Assembly: GCF_002294725.1 (NCBI RefSeq)
Contig: NZ_NSFT01000005.1
Location: forward strand, 186,001-250,000
Direction: 5' to 3'
Source of the DNA: Mesorhizobium sp. WSM4313
GTDB taxonomy: Bacteria; Pseudomonadota; Alphaproteobacteria; Rhizobiales; Rhizobiaceae
DNA length: 64,000 nt
A program made the translations under genes and the position numbers. Of the stretch, positions 1 to 7,904 are shown piece by piece (position 1 is the stretch's first letter; each line of letters opens with the position of its first letter). Below the pieces are notes generated by a model, which saw only the letters and a list, made by a program, of their open reading frames with translations, was not told the origin of the DNA and searched no databases.

Positions 1-26
1 GGCGGCGAGAGAGCACGCCGAACAAT

Positions 27-221
27 TTATCCGCGGCGGAACAGCGACTCGGCGGCGGATTTGGTGGCGCCCTTGGCGGTGCGCTCGGCTTCCAGCCTGG
101 CGATCTCGTCGCGCAGCAATGCGATGCGCTCGGACAATTCGTCGACGGACAGCAAAGACAGGTCCTGGCCGATCTCGTGCGGGCGCTGCTTTTTCCTGGG
201 TTCGTCGTCGAAGATCGCCAT
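27..221 (-). CDS. DUF1192 family small protein
   Basis: A 64-residue acidic and basic helical protein of the DUF1192 type found in Rhizobiales. It begins MAIFDDEPRKK, has the conserved LSVDELSERIALLRDEI stretch around residues 24-40, and ends in a basic tail. The ATG at 221 was chosen over an upstream one at 281 because an AGAGGAG ribosome site lies just before it and the family starts with this MAIFDDEP sequence. The region after LSVDEL looks like a short coiled coil. Its function is not known. It is divergent from the quinone oxidoreductase downstream on the plus strand, and a dispersed repeat lies between them. Confidence 0.85.
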   Translation of the reverse strand: MAIFDDEPRKKQRPHEIGQDLSLLSVDELSERIALLRDEIARLEAERTAKGATKSAAESLFRRG

Positions 222-275
222 CCGTCGCTCCTCTCTTACTCGGCCATTTGCCTGATTTGGCAATCGGCATACATA

Positions 276-324
276 GAGCAATTCCGGGAAAAATGCGTAG
301 CGGTTTTCCGCCCGGAATAGCGTA
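276..324 (+). repeat. Dispersed 48-bp palindromic element, copy 1
   Basis: Copy of an element with ends GCAATTCC and GGAAT plus an internal GCGGTTTTCCG block. Related copies lie at 7767-7816, 33751-33798 and 58899-58945, with partial ones at 20790-20812 and 38755-38780. It lies between divergent genes. Confidence 0.75.
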
Positions 325-428
325 GGAACAAAGAGTTGGAGCAGGTTGGCGCTTCTTCAAGCGCCGAACTGCTCCAGGCAGATGCAAACGGGCGGCGATA
401 GACCGGGATACAGGGAGAACACGATATC

Positions 429-1439
429 ATGGCAAACGGACAGAAGATTCCGGCGAAGATGACGGCCATCGCGATCTCGCAACCGGGTGGGCCAAAGGTG
501 CTCAAGCCGGAAACGCGCGACGTGCCGGTGCCCGGCCCCGGCGAAGTGCTGATCCGGGTGCACGCGGCCGGCGTCAACCGGCCGGACGTCCAGCAGCGCA
601 AGGGCGCCTATCCGCCGCCGCCCGGTGCATCCGACTTGCCGGGCCTCGAAGCGTCGGGCGAAATCGCGGCGCTCGGCGACGAGATATCGCGCTGGCGCAT
701 CGGCGACCGGGTCTGCGCGCTGACGCCGGGCGGCGGCTATGCCGAATATGTCAAGGTTCATACCGGCAGCGTGCTGCCGCTGCCGGCGGGTTTCACGCAT
801 TCGGAAGCCGCCGCGGTTCCGGAAAACTACTTCACCGTCTGGCACAATGTATTCGAGCGCGGCGGCCTGAAGAAAGGCGAGACGCTGCTTGTCCATGGCG
901 GTTCGTCCGGCATTGGCACCACCGCCATCCAGCTCGCCTCGGCCTTCGGCGCCACTGTGATCACCACCGCCGGCAGCAAGGAGAAATGCGACGCCTGCCT
1001 GAAGCTCGGCGCCGACCGGGCAGTCAACTACCGCGAGGAGGATTTCGTCGCCGCCGTGAAGGATGCGACCGATGGCAAGGGCGCCGACGTCATCCTCGAC
1101 ATGGTCGGCGGCGATTATGTCGGGCGCAATTACGATGCCGCGGCCGTCGAAGGGCGCATCGTACAGATCGCAGTGCAGGCCGGGGCCGTGGCCAGCGCCG
1201 ACTTCTCCAAGGTCATGGTGAAGCGGCTGACCCATACCGGCTCGACGCTTCGCCCGCGTACCGTCGAGTTCAAGGCGGCGATCGCAGCCGTGCTCGAGGC
1301 CCAGGTGTGGCCACTGCTCGGCACGCGCAAGGTGGCTCCTGTGATGGACATGATCTTTCCGCTGACCGAAGCCTGGCGGGCGCACGAGCGGATGGAAGAC
1401 GGCGAGCATATCGGCAAGATCGTCCTCGATGTGGAGTAG
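429..1439 (+). CDS. NAD(P)H quinone oxidoreductase, zinc-independent MDR family (PIG3/zeta-crystallin type)
   Basis: A 336-residue medium-chain reductase without the structural or catalytic zinc cysteines. The N-terminal GroES-like half (about 1-130) carries HAAGVNRPDVQQRKGAYPPP, characteristic of the PIG3 subgroup. The Rossmann half carries the cofactor loop HGGSSGIG at residues 156-163, followed by an AGSKEK phosphate-binding segment typical of NADPH users. The expected reaction is NADPH-dependent one- or two-electron reduction of quinones or enones in the cytoplasm. A GGGAGA ribosome site 10-12 bases upstream supports ATG 429; ATG 459 is a possible shorter start. It appears monocistronic. 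Confidence 0.9.
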   Translation: MANGQKIPAKMTAIAISQPGGPKVLKPETRDVPVPGPGEVLIRVHAAGVNRPDVQQRKGAYPPPPGASDLPGLEASGEIAALGDEISRWRIGDRVCALTPGGGYAEYVKVHTGSVLPLPAGFTHSEAAAVPENYFTVWHNVFERGGLKKGETLLVHGGSSGIGTTAIQLASAFGATVITTAGSKEKCDACLKLGADRAVNYREEDFVAAVKDATDGKGADVILDMVGGDYVGRNYDAAAVEGRIVQIAVQAGAVASADFSKVMVKRLTHTGSTLRPRTVEFKAAIAAVLEAQVWPLLGTRKVAPVMDMIFPLTEAWRAHERMEDGEHIGKIVLDVE

Positions 1440-1447
1440 GATGGGGC

Positions 1448-1530
1448 TTCTGCGCTTCCGGTACTCACGTACTAAAGTACGCTCCGCTCCGGTTCTCGAA
1501 GTCCACCATTTTCGACTCGGCCTGACCTGA
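1448..1530. repeat. Short palindrome-containing intergenic repeat
   Basis: Directly behind the oxidoreductase stop is a stretch with the perfect palindrome CGTACT-AA-AGTACG at 1468-1481 inside a CTCCGGT-rich context. It resembles dispersed rhizobial palindromic units. No T-run follows, so it is not a convincing terminator. No second copy was seen in this window. Confidence 0.45.
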
Positions 1531-1591
1531 ATCTCGACCCATCCTGGCGTCGGCGCGTGTCCGGTTCCAAGCTGAACGAAACCTTAATGCT

Positions 1592-1612
1592 GCATTGCAC
1601 AAAACGCATTGC
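1592..1612 (+). promoter_or_regulatory. Direct repeat GCATTGC x2 upstream of a DUF1127 gene
   Basis: GCATTGC occurs at 1592-1598 and 1606-1612, 14 bases apart, about 90 bases upstream of the DUF1127 start. It may be a regulator site or part of the promoter; no known motif is claimed. Confidence 0.3.
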
Positions 1613-1701
1613 GGCCATGCAAAAGCGTCCGTTCAATTTGTGGGCAGGAGTGCCTATTTACGCGGCATCAAACGATTTGACCAAACGACTGGAGAACCAT
1701 C

Positions 1702-1842
1702 ATGAACCCGATCAGTGCTTTCCGTAAGTGGCGCATGTACAACGAGACCGTGCGCGAATTGAACAAGCTCAATGCCCGCCAGCTTAGCGACCTCGGCATC
1801 AACCGGGCCGATATCGAGCGTATCGCCCGCCAGGCGGTGTAA
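1702..1842 (+). CDS. DUF1127 domain mini-protein
   Basis: A 46-residue protein starting MNPISAFRKWRMYNETV and containing the DUF1127 core LNARQLSDLGINRADIERIAR. This is the short RNA-binding-like motif common in alphaproteobacteria, where such proteins have been linked to phosphate and carbon homeostasis and to small-RNA turnover (family knowledge, not shown here). The ATG follows a GGAGAA site by 7 bases. The gene stands alone between a long upstream region and a strong terminator. Its basic, arginine-rich composition fits nucleic-acid contact. The family match is clear; the role in this organism is unknown. Confidence 0.9.
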   Translation: MNPISAFRKWRMYNETVRELNKLNARQLSDLGINRADIERIARQAV

Positions 1843-1924
1843 TCAGACGCAGCCCGGCCTCGCGGTCGGGCTGCGACATGCAAGCCAGAGCCGTCGAGAC
1901 GCTTGCTTTGTTTCCGGTTCCAAG

Positions 1925-1959
1925 CCCGCTGGACCTCGTCCAGCGGGTTTTGTCTTTTT
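1925..1959 (+). terminator. Rho-independent terminator of the DUF1127 gene
   Basis: Perfect 10-bp stem CCCGCTGGAC / GTCCAGCGGG with a 3-base loop at 1925-1947, followed by TTTTGTCTTTTT. A weaker GCAGCCCG/CGGGCTGC hairpin precedes it near 1849-1873. Confidence 0.9.
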
Positions 1960-2096
1960 AGGGCCTTGAATCGGCCCTTCCCAAAAACATTGCGAAAATT
2001 GGAGGGAGCGTTTATACAGGCCGCGAATTTCCCATTTTGGTGGCTCTAAAACCACCGCCCGCGCGGGAACGCGGGCGAACGAGAAGGATTTTTGAT

Positions 2097-2795
2097 ATGG
2101 CCAATTCGCTGCTGATGCCCAAGGCGACCGCCGTCTGGCTGGTCGACAACACCGCGCTTTCCTTCGAGCAGATCGCGCAGTTCTGCGGGCTGCATCCGCT
2201 GGAGGTCAAGGCGATCGCCGACGGCGAGTCGGCCCAGGGCATCAAGGGCATGGACCCGATCATCACCGGCCAGTTGACGCGCGACGAGATCGCGCGCGGC
2301 GAGAAGGACATCAACTACCGGCTGAAGTTGTCGGAGCCGAAGGTGCGGGTGCCGGAATCGAAGCGCAAAGGCCCGCGCTACACGCCGCTGTCGAAGCGCC
2401 AGGACCGGCCGAACGCCATCTTGTGGCTGGTGCGCAACCATCCCGAGCTCAAGGATGCGCAGATTGCCCGTCTCGTAGGCACCACCAAGTCGACGATCGA
2501 GCAGATCCGCGAACGCAAGCACTGGAACTCGGCCAATCTGCAGCCGATGGATCCGGTGACGCTCGGCCTCACCTCGCAGATCGACCTGGACCTCGAAGTC
2601 AACCGCGCCTCGCGCGGCCGCGAGCCGGCGCAGCCGGTCGGCGACACGCTGCTGCCCGCCGCGCTCACCGAACGGCTGGTGCCGGCGCCGGAGAAGCCGA
2701 AGGATGAGGACCAGGAGCTCGATGCCAACGCCGTCTTCGCCAAGCTTTCGGCGCTCAAGTCGAAGGACAAGAACGAAGACGACGATCAGGAGTAA
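2097..2795 (+). CDS. trcR: Cell cycle transcriptional regulator TrcR (DUF1013)
   Basis: A 232-residue protein beginning MANSLLMPKATAVWLVDNT, the conserved start of the alphaproteobacterial DUF1013/TrcR family. The first third (residues 5-60) has a helix-turn-helix-like segment (LSFEQIAQFCGLHPLEVKAI), and a second one lies at about 120-155 (DAQIARLVGTTKSTIEQIR). The C-terminus is an acidic lysine/glutamate tail. Caulobacter TrcR is a conserved cell-cycle regulator associated with RNA polymerase (family knowledge). AAGGA lies 9 bases before ATG 2097; the longer in-frame reading from 2037 lacks support. A bidirectional terminator separates it from the convergent WYL regulator. Confidence 0.9.
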   Translation: MANSLLMPKATAVWLVDNTALSFEQIAQFCGLHPLEVKAIADGESAQGIKGMDPIITGQLTRDEIARGEKDINYRLKLSEPKVRVPESKRKGPRYTPLSKRQDRPNAILWLVRNHPELKDAQIARLVGTTKSTIEQIRERKHWNSANLQPMDPVTLGLTSQIDLDLEVNRASRGREPAQPVGDTLLPAALTERLVPAPEKPKDEDQELDANAVFAKLSALKSKDKNEDDDQE

Positions 2796-2809
2796 GCGTC
2801 TCGGCATCC

Positions 2810-2844
2810 AATAAAAAAGCCCGCTCGAAGCGGGCTTTTTTATT
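2810..2844. terminator. Bidirectional terminator between trcR and the WYL regulator
   Basis: AATAAAAAAGCCCGCT, a short GA-containing loop, then AGCGGGCTTTTTTATT. The stem is perfect, with an A-run on one side and a T-run on the other, so it can stop transcription from both convergent genes. Confidence 0.95.
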
Positions 2845-2865
2845 GGACAATGGCTTGGGAGGAAG

Positions 2866-3585
2866 TCACGTCCGCGCGGCGCGGTCGGGGGCCATGCCGT
2901 AATCCTCTGAGCGCTCGACGGCGCGGTAGAAATCGGCGAGCTGCTTGCCTCGCTCCGGCTTGAAGATGCGGCCGGCAATGACGACCGAGGCGATGCGATC
3001 GATGCGGAAGGCGCGGAAATCGTCGCGCATCTCGCACCAGGCGACCAGTGTCCAGACCTTGCCCCAGAACCACAGCCCCAACGGCCTGATGTCGCGCGCG
3101 GTGCCGCGGCCGGCTTCGTCGGAATAGTCGATGGTCAGCACCTGGCGCTTCTCGATGGCGCGCTCGATCAGGTCGATCGCTTCCCGCGCGGCGTCGCTCA
3201 CCACCCACATCGGCGTGTGGATCTCGGTGCGGGCGATGCGGTCCTTCTCGGTGTCGGGCAGCACGGCGCCGATCTTGACTAGCGCCTCGTCGGCGGCCCT
3301 CGCCATCGTAGCGCCGCCGAAGGCGCGCACCATGCGGGCGCCGGCAACCAGCGCCACGATCTCGTCACGTGTGAACATCAGCGGGGGAAGGTCGAATCCC
3401 TCCCGCATCATGTAGCCGACGCCCGCTTCGCCATCGATCGGCACGCCGGTCGACTGCAGGTCGGCTATGTCGCGGTAAATGGTGCGCTCGGACACCTCGA
3501 GCCATGCGCCTAGCTTCTGCGCGGTGACCAGCCGGCCGCCCCGCAAATGCTGCACGATCTGGAAAAGCCTGTCAGCACGACGCAT
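2866..3585 (-). CDS. YafY-type transcriptional regulator (HTH_11 plus WYL domain)
   Basis: A 239-residue regulator. Residues 1-60 form a DeoR/HTH_11-like winged helix (MRRADRLFQIVQHLRGGR, then SERTIYRDIADL). Residues about 137-205 form a WYL-type ligand-sensing domain with the TIDYSD and RDIRPLGLWFWGKVW strands typical of YafY proteins. Such proteins usually act as local repressors or activators responding to a small molecule or stress. It is preceded by a 41-codon gene on the same strand, 18 bases away, probably in one transcript. The inverted repeat at 3799-3826 lies just upstream of that unit and is the best candidate operator. The ligand is unknown. Confidence 0.88.
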   Translation of the reverse strand: MRRADRLFQIVQHLRGGRLVTAQKLGAWLEVSERTIYRDIADLQSTGVPIDGEAGVGYMMREGFDLPPLMFTRDEIVALVAGARMVRAFGGATMARAADEALVKIGAVLPDTEKDRIARTEIHTPMWVVSDAAREAIDLIERAIEKRQVLTIDYSDEAGRGTARDIRPLGLWFWGKVWTLVAWCEMRDDFRAFRIDRIASVVIAGRIFKPERGKQLADFYRAVERSEDYGMAPDRAART

Positions 3586-3603
3586 CGCTAGATCCCCCGA
3601 GGA

Positions 3604-3729
3604 TTATGGCATAAGCCCTTCGCGCTTGCGCAGCGCGGCAACGAATTTCGCTCCGAAGGACAGTCGCGGCGACGGCTTGATGTGGTTGACGCCCGGTGCG
3701 TTCAGCTTGTCGTTCCAGCTTCTCACCAT
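3604..3729 (-). CDS. Small basic hypothetical protein (41 aa)
   Basis: An open frame of 41 codons begins MVRSWNDKLNAPGVNH and ends with a basic helix, FVAALRKREGLMP. A GGAG site lies 8 bases before the ATG, which is good support for such a short frame. It lies on the same strand as the WYL regulator, 18 bases upstream of that gene, suggesting co-transcription. The sequence has no membrane segment or cysteine; it is rich in K, R, N and P. I do not recognise the family and no function can be assigned. It could be a leader-type frame rather than a functional protein. Confidence 0.55.
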   Translation of the reverse strand: MVRSWNDKLNAPGVNHIKPSPRLSFGAKFVAALRKREGLMP

Positions 3730-3766
3730 TGCGGATTACTCCGGATCGTCGAACCATGTTCGTTGC

Positions 3767-3774
3767 TGTCAGGA
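3767..3774. promoter_or_regulatory. Half-site TGTCAGGA
   Basis: A single TGTCAGGA, the same octamer that forms the right arm of the two full inverted repeats at 3799-3826 and 4146-4167. No matching left arm sits at the 6-base spacing. It lies between the full repeat and the 41-aa gene. Confidence 0.4.
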
Positions 3775-3798
3775 TCTAAGCCGCTCCAATTACCGCAT

Positions 3799-3826
3799 GC
3801 CTCCTGACAACATACTGTCAGGAGGC
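3799..3826. promoter_or_regulatory. Operator-like inverted repeat 1 (11-bp arms)
   Basis: GCCTCCTGACA at 3799-3809 and TGTCAGGAGGC at 3816-3826 are perfect reverse complements separated by 6 bases. The repeat lies 70 bases upstream of the 41-aa gene and WYL regulator unit. It is not followed by a T-run. Presence of a second repeat with identical inner arms and spacing at 4146-4167 argues for a protein-binding site, most simply for the neighbouring WYL regulator (inference). Confidence 0.65.
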
Positions 3827-3936
3827 TGCGGCGAAGCTACCGGCAAACAAAGGCTTCTTTCCCTGAACTCAACATCGCTGGCCGCCATTACATCTGGGCG
3901 CGCTGCCGCCACAATCCAAGTCGCGGCAGCGAAATT

Positions 3937-4101
3937 TCAGTTTTCGCGTACGCGGCCCTGGTAAAGGTCCGGCCAGCCGATGTCCTTGCGGATGTCCGCC
4001 GGCAAGGTGTTCAGGAAACGCTGGGTGCGAATCTCGTTGCGCACGGTGCGGATTCTGCCGACATAATGCTGCACACTACGCAGAATTGTAAAACCGTTCA
4101 T
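3937..4101 (-). CDS. DUF1127-like mini-protein
   Basis: A 54-residue protein starting MNGFTILRSVQHYVGRIR. Its second half, RTQRFLNTLPADIRKDIGWPDLY, matches the DUF1127 pattern (short amphipathic helix, then L-P/S-x-x-x-L-x-D-I-G). The start at 4101 is preceded by GAGAGGAGTGAGG, a strong ribosome site; an upstream in-frame ATG at 4140 is less likely. It has an operator-like inverted repeat at 4146-4167, about 45 bases before its start, so it may belong to the same regulon as the WYL gene. The role is unknown beyond the family's link to RNA-related regulation. Confidence 0.8.
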   Translation of the reverse strand: MNGFTILRSVQHYVGRIRTVRNEIRTQRFLNTLPADIRKDIGWPDLYQGRVREN

Positions 4102-4145
4102 GACCTCACTCCTCTCTTTTGGATGGGAAGAGTATCTCACACCCC

Positions 4146-4167
4146 TCCTGACAGCAGTCTGTCAGGA
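4146..4167. promoter_or_regulatory. Operator-like inverted repeat 2
   Basis: TCCTGACA at 4146-4153 and TGTCAGGA at 4160-4167, perfect 8-bp arms with a 6-base spacer. These are the same inner arms and spacing as the repeat at 3799-3826. It sits directly upstream of the DUF1127-like gene and also upstream of the plus-strand 53-aa gene. A further lone TGTCAGGA lies at 4232-4239. Confidence 0.65.
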
Positions 4168-4306
4168 AGTTGGCAGGGTGCGGAGAAAGACGGTGCAGTG
4201 CCGCTCGCAGCGTTCGAATAGGCCCTATTTCTGTCAGGAATGCTCCGCCCGAGGGTGCGCTCGAGAACAGCTTTGACAGTCGCCATCGATGCTGGTCAAA
4301 GGCGGC

Positions 4307-4468
4307 ATGACGAAACTGCTCGCCCTTGTCATCTGCGGCATCATGCTGATCCAGGTCATCAAGCCGCTGGGCTGGCCGGGGCTGAAGCGGCGCAGCGATT
4401 TTTGGAAGCTGGCGCTGCTTGCGATGGCCGCGATCTCGCTGGCGGCGGTGCTTGGACACTGGGTATAG
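4307..4468 (+). CDS. Small two-helix membrane protein (53 aa)
   Basis: An open frame of 53 codons starting MTKLLALVICGIMLIQVIKP. It has two hydrophobic segments (residues 3-17 and 36-50) split by a basic loop (GLKRRSDFWK), the layout of a small inner-membrane hairpin protein. AAAGGCGG lies 5 bases before the ATG; an in-frame ATG at 4289 is an alternative start. Downstream, the DUF899 gene is convergent. Family not recognised. Its coherent membrane topology and ribosome site make it a probable real gene although it is short. The TGTCAGGA half-site at 4232 lies upstream. Confidence 0.6.
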   Translation: MTKLLALVICGIMLIQVIKPLGWPGLKRRSDFWKLALLAMAAISLAAVLGHWV

Positions 4469-4509
4469 GCCTGTTCGGGGGACCGCCCGCGAGTGGCGCG
4501 TCCTGCCGT

Positions 4510-5250
4510 TCACGCGCAGCAGTCCGACCGATCCTTGTCTTTGTCCCGATATTCGTCATGCAGGCGCACCCAGTCCATCAGGTTGTGATAGGGACCCGTC
4601 TCGCCGCGGCCCTTCGGCGTCATGTCGAGATAATGATAGGTGCCGATGAGCGCGTCGCCGCCGCGGGCGCGCGACATGAAGGTGAGAAAGATGTCGCCGC
4701 ACTCGTTGCGATAGAAGATGCTGGTGCCGGGCAGGTCTTTCGAGCGCAACGGGCGCTTCTCGAAATTGTAGGTGGTTTCGCCCGCCGCGATCTGCCTGTC
4801 GGTGAAGGAGACCTGCAGGTCGAAGTTGAAATCGGACGCATAGGACGACACCCAGTCGAACTTCCAGCCCATGCGCTGCTTGTAAGGCAGGATTTCGGCC
4901 AGCGGCGCACGCGAGACGACGACCAGCGAGACGTCATGATGCTTCAGATGCTGGTCGGCGCCATCGATATGGTCGGCGAGGAACGAGCAGCCCTCGCAGC
5001 GGTGGTCGGAACCCGGGGCCATCATGAAATGATAGACGATGAGCTGGCTCTTGCCGGCGAACAGTTCGGCAAGATGCTTCGGCCCCGCTTCGCTCTCGAA
5101 AACATAATCCTTGCGCAGTTTGAACCAGGGCAGTTGCCGCCGCTCCGCGGCGATAAGCTCGCGGAATTTTGTCAGCTCCTTCTCGCGCTCGAGATGCTTG
5201 CGATGCGCTTCGAACCAGTCTTCGCGCGAAACCACGGCATTGCGATGCAT
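4510..5250 (-). CDS. DUF899 family protein, thioredoxin-like fold
   Basis: A 246-residue protein of the DUF899 family: VSREDWFEAHRKHLEREKELT near the N-terminus, LPWFKLRKDYVFE, HFMMAPGSDHRCEGCSF with the CxxC pair, and YHYLDMTPKGRGE near the C-terminus. The family has a thioredoxin-like fold and is often next to stress or detoxification genes, but its reaction is not established. The start at 5250 was chosen because GGAG lies 6 bases before it; ATGs at 5256 and further upstream place that site inside the gene or lack one. It ends with a cysteine pair (DCCA). Convergent with the 53-aa membrane protein gene. Confidence 0.88.
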   Translation of the reverse strand: MHRNAVVSREDWFEAHRKHLEREKELTKFRELIAAERRQLPWFKLRKDYVFESEAGPKHLAELFAGKSQLIVYHFMMAPGSDHRCEGCSFLADHIDGADQHLKHHDVSLVVVSRAPLAEILPYKQRMGWKFDWVSSYASDFNFDLQVSFTDRQIAAGETTYNFEKRPLRSKDLPGTSIFYRNECGDIFLTFMSRARGGDALIGTYHYLDMTPKGRGETGPYHNLMDWVRLHDEYRDKDKDRSDCCA

Positions 5251-5349
5251 GACCATCTCCTGTCCTCTCCTGCCAAGGACGTTCGACATCGGCGCGATCC
5301 GACATGGTCGATAGCGGTCGGCGCCTGACAAGTGGGAACGCGGCTCGCA

Positions 5350-5383
5350 AAAAGCAAAAACCCGGGCTGCCGGCCCGGGTTTT
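5350..5383 (-). terminator. Terminator downstream of fba
   Basis: CCCGGGC (5361-5367) and GCCCGGG (5373-5379) form a stem with a 5-base loop. On the minus strand it is followed by TTTTTGCTTTTT, matching the end of fba. Confidence 0.9.
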
Positions 5384-5404
5384 ATGCACTGCTCAGAGAT
5401 GGCG

Positions 5405-6430
5405 TCAGGCGGCCTTTTCCAGCGCCGGCTGCCATTTTCCGAGCGCCGCCAGATGGTTCATATGGGCCCGGTGAGTGAAGGCAGCCTGGCCGGCGGCAAC
5501 ATTCGAGGCCTTGCCACTCCATGCCTTCTGCGGCGCGGCCTGCAGCGCGCGGCCATAGGAGAAGGTCAGTTTCCAAGGATGTGGGCCGATGGCGTTGATG
5601 GCATTGAGGTTGGCGGTCGCCTCCTCGTCCTCCTGGCCGCCGGAGAGGAAGGCAATGCCCGGCACTGCCGACGGCACCACCTCGCGGAACAGCTTTATCG
5701 TCTTCTCGGCGATTTCCTCCGGGCTGTCGCTCTTGCCCGACTTCTTGCCGGAGATGACCATGTTCGGCTTCAGGATCGAGCCTTCCAGCACGACGCGGGC
5801 CGCGTAAAGCTCGTCGTAGAGCTTGATCAGCGTCGCCTTGGAGACGTCGTAGCAGGTGTCGATCGAATGCGCCCCGTCCATCAGCACTTCCGGCTCGACG
5901 ATCGGCACGATGCCGGCTTCCTGGCAGAGCGCGGCATAGCGGGCCAGCGCGTGGGTGTTCGAGGCGATCGAATTGGCCGAGGGCACGCCCTTGCTGGTGT
6001 CGATGTCGATCACCGCGCGCCATTTGGCGAAGCGGGCGCCGAGCTTGTAATAGTCGGCAAGCCGCTCGCGCAGCCCGTCCAGGCCCTCGGTGATGGTGTC
6101 GCCGGGAAAGCCGGCGAGAGGCTTGGCGCCGAGATCGACTTTGATGCCGGGAATGGCGCCGGACGCCTTGATGATGTCGACCAGCGGTGTGCCGTCGGCG
6201 GCCTTCTGGCGAATGGTCTCATCGTAGAGAATGACGCCGGAGATGTATTTTGACATCGCCTCCTTGGACCGGAACATCATCTCGCGATAGTCGCGCCGGT
6301 TATCGGCCGTGGATTCGACGCCGATGACGTCAAAACGCTTCTTGATGGTGCCGGAGCTCTCATCGGCGGCCAACAGGCCCTTGCCGCCGCTCACCATCGC
6401 GGCGGCGATATCTTCGAGACGTTCGCTCAT
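5405..6430 (-). CDS. fba: Class I fructose-bisphosphate aldolase
   Basis: A 341-residue class I (Schiff-base) aldolase that cleaves fructose 1,6-bisphosphate to dihydroxyacetone phosphate and glyceraldehyde 3-phosphate, or condenses them in gluconeogenesis. Family marks are GKGLLAADESSGTIKKR near residue 17-32, and VLEGSILKPNMV with the Schiff-base lysine at residue 221. The C-terminal SYGRALQAAP region is also typical. Length matches the family. It is the last gene of the minus-strand carbon block after pgk, with its own terminator. Rhizobia commonly use this gluconeogenic direction when living on organic acids (family and organism knowledge). Confidence 0.95.
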   Translation of the reverse strand: MSERLEDIAAAMVSGGKGLLAADESSGTIKKRFDVIGVESTADNRRDYREMMFRSKEAMSKYISGVILYDETIRQKAADGTPLVDIIKASGAIPGIKVDLGAKPLAGFPGDTITEGLDGLRERLADYYKLGARFAKWRAVIDIDTSKGVPSANSIASNTHALARYAALCQEAGIVPIVEPEVLMDGAHSIDTCYDVSKATLIKLYDELYAARVVLEGSILKPNMVISGKKSGKSDSPEEIAEKTIKLFREVVPSAVPGIAFLSGGQEDEEATANLNAINAIGPHPWKLTFSYGRALQAAPQKAWSGKASNVAAGQAAFTHRAHMNHLAALGKWQPALEKAA

Positions 6431-6547
6431 GGGTGCTCTCCTACGCTGCGTTTATTCCGCGCTAGCAGAACACTACCGCCAAAGGAATGACGCCGGAAAG
6501 CTAGAATCGATTGAAAGCCGCGCGGGCTTTGCCTGGTCTCGGACTGT

Positions 6548-7744
<1,197 letters not shown>

Positions 7745-7766
7745 GGTCGTTCCTTCCTGGTGCCTT

Positions 7767-7816
7767 GACGCAATCCGGACGGAAAACCGCCCACACTTTT
7801 CGTGAAATTGCTCTAG
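7767..7816 (-). repeat. Dispersed 48-bp palindromic element, copy 2
   Basis: Reverse-orientation copy: CGCAATCCGGACGGAAAACC, then CACTTTTCGTGAAATTGCTC. It lies between pgk and the antiporter gene. One terminal arm has drifted (CAATCC against GAAATTG). Confidence 0.75.
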
Positions 7817-7904
7817 CGAAAACGCGGCGACCTTACTCGGCGCGAAGGACGATGCAAGGGCCGCGTCAATGGCGCGCGCGCAAAAATGATGTCGCCGTGA
7901 GATA

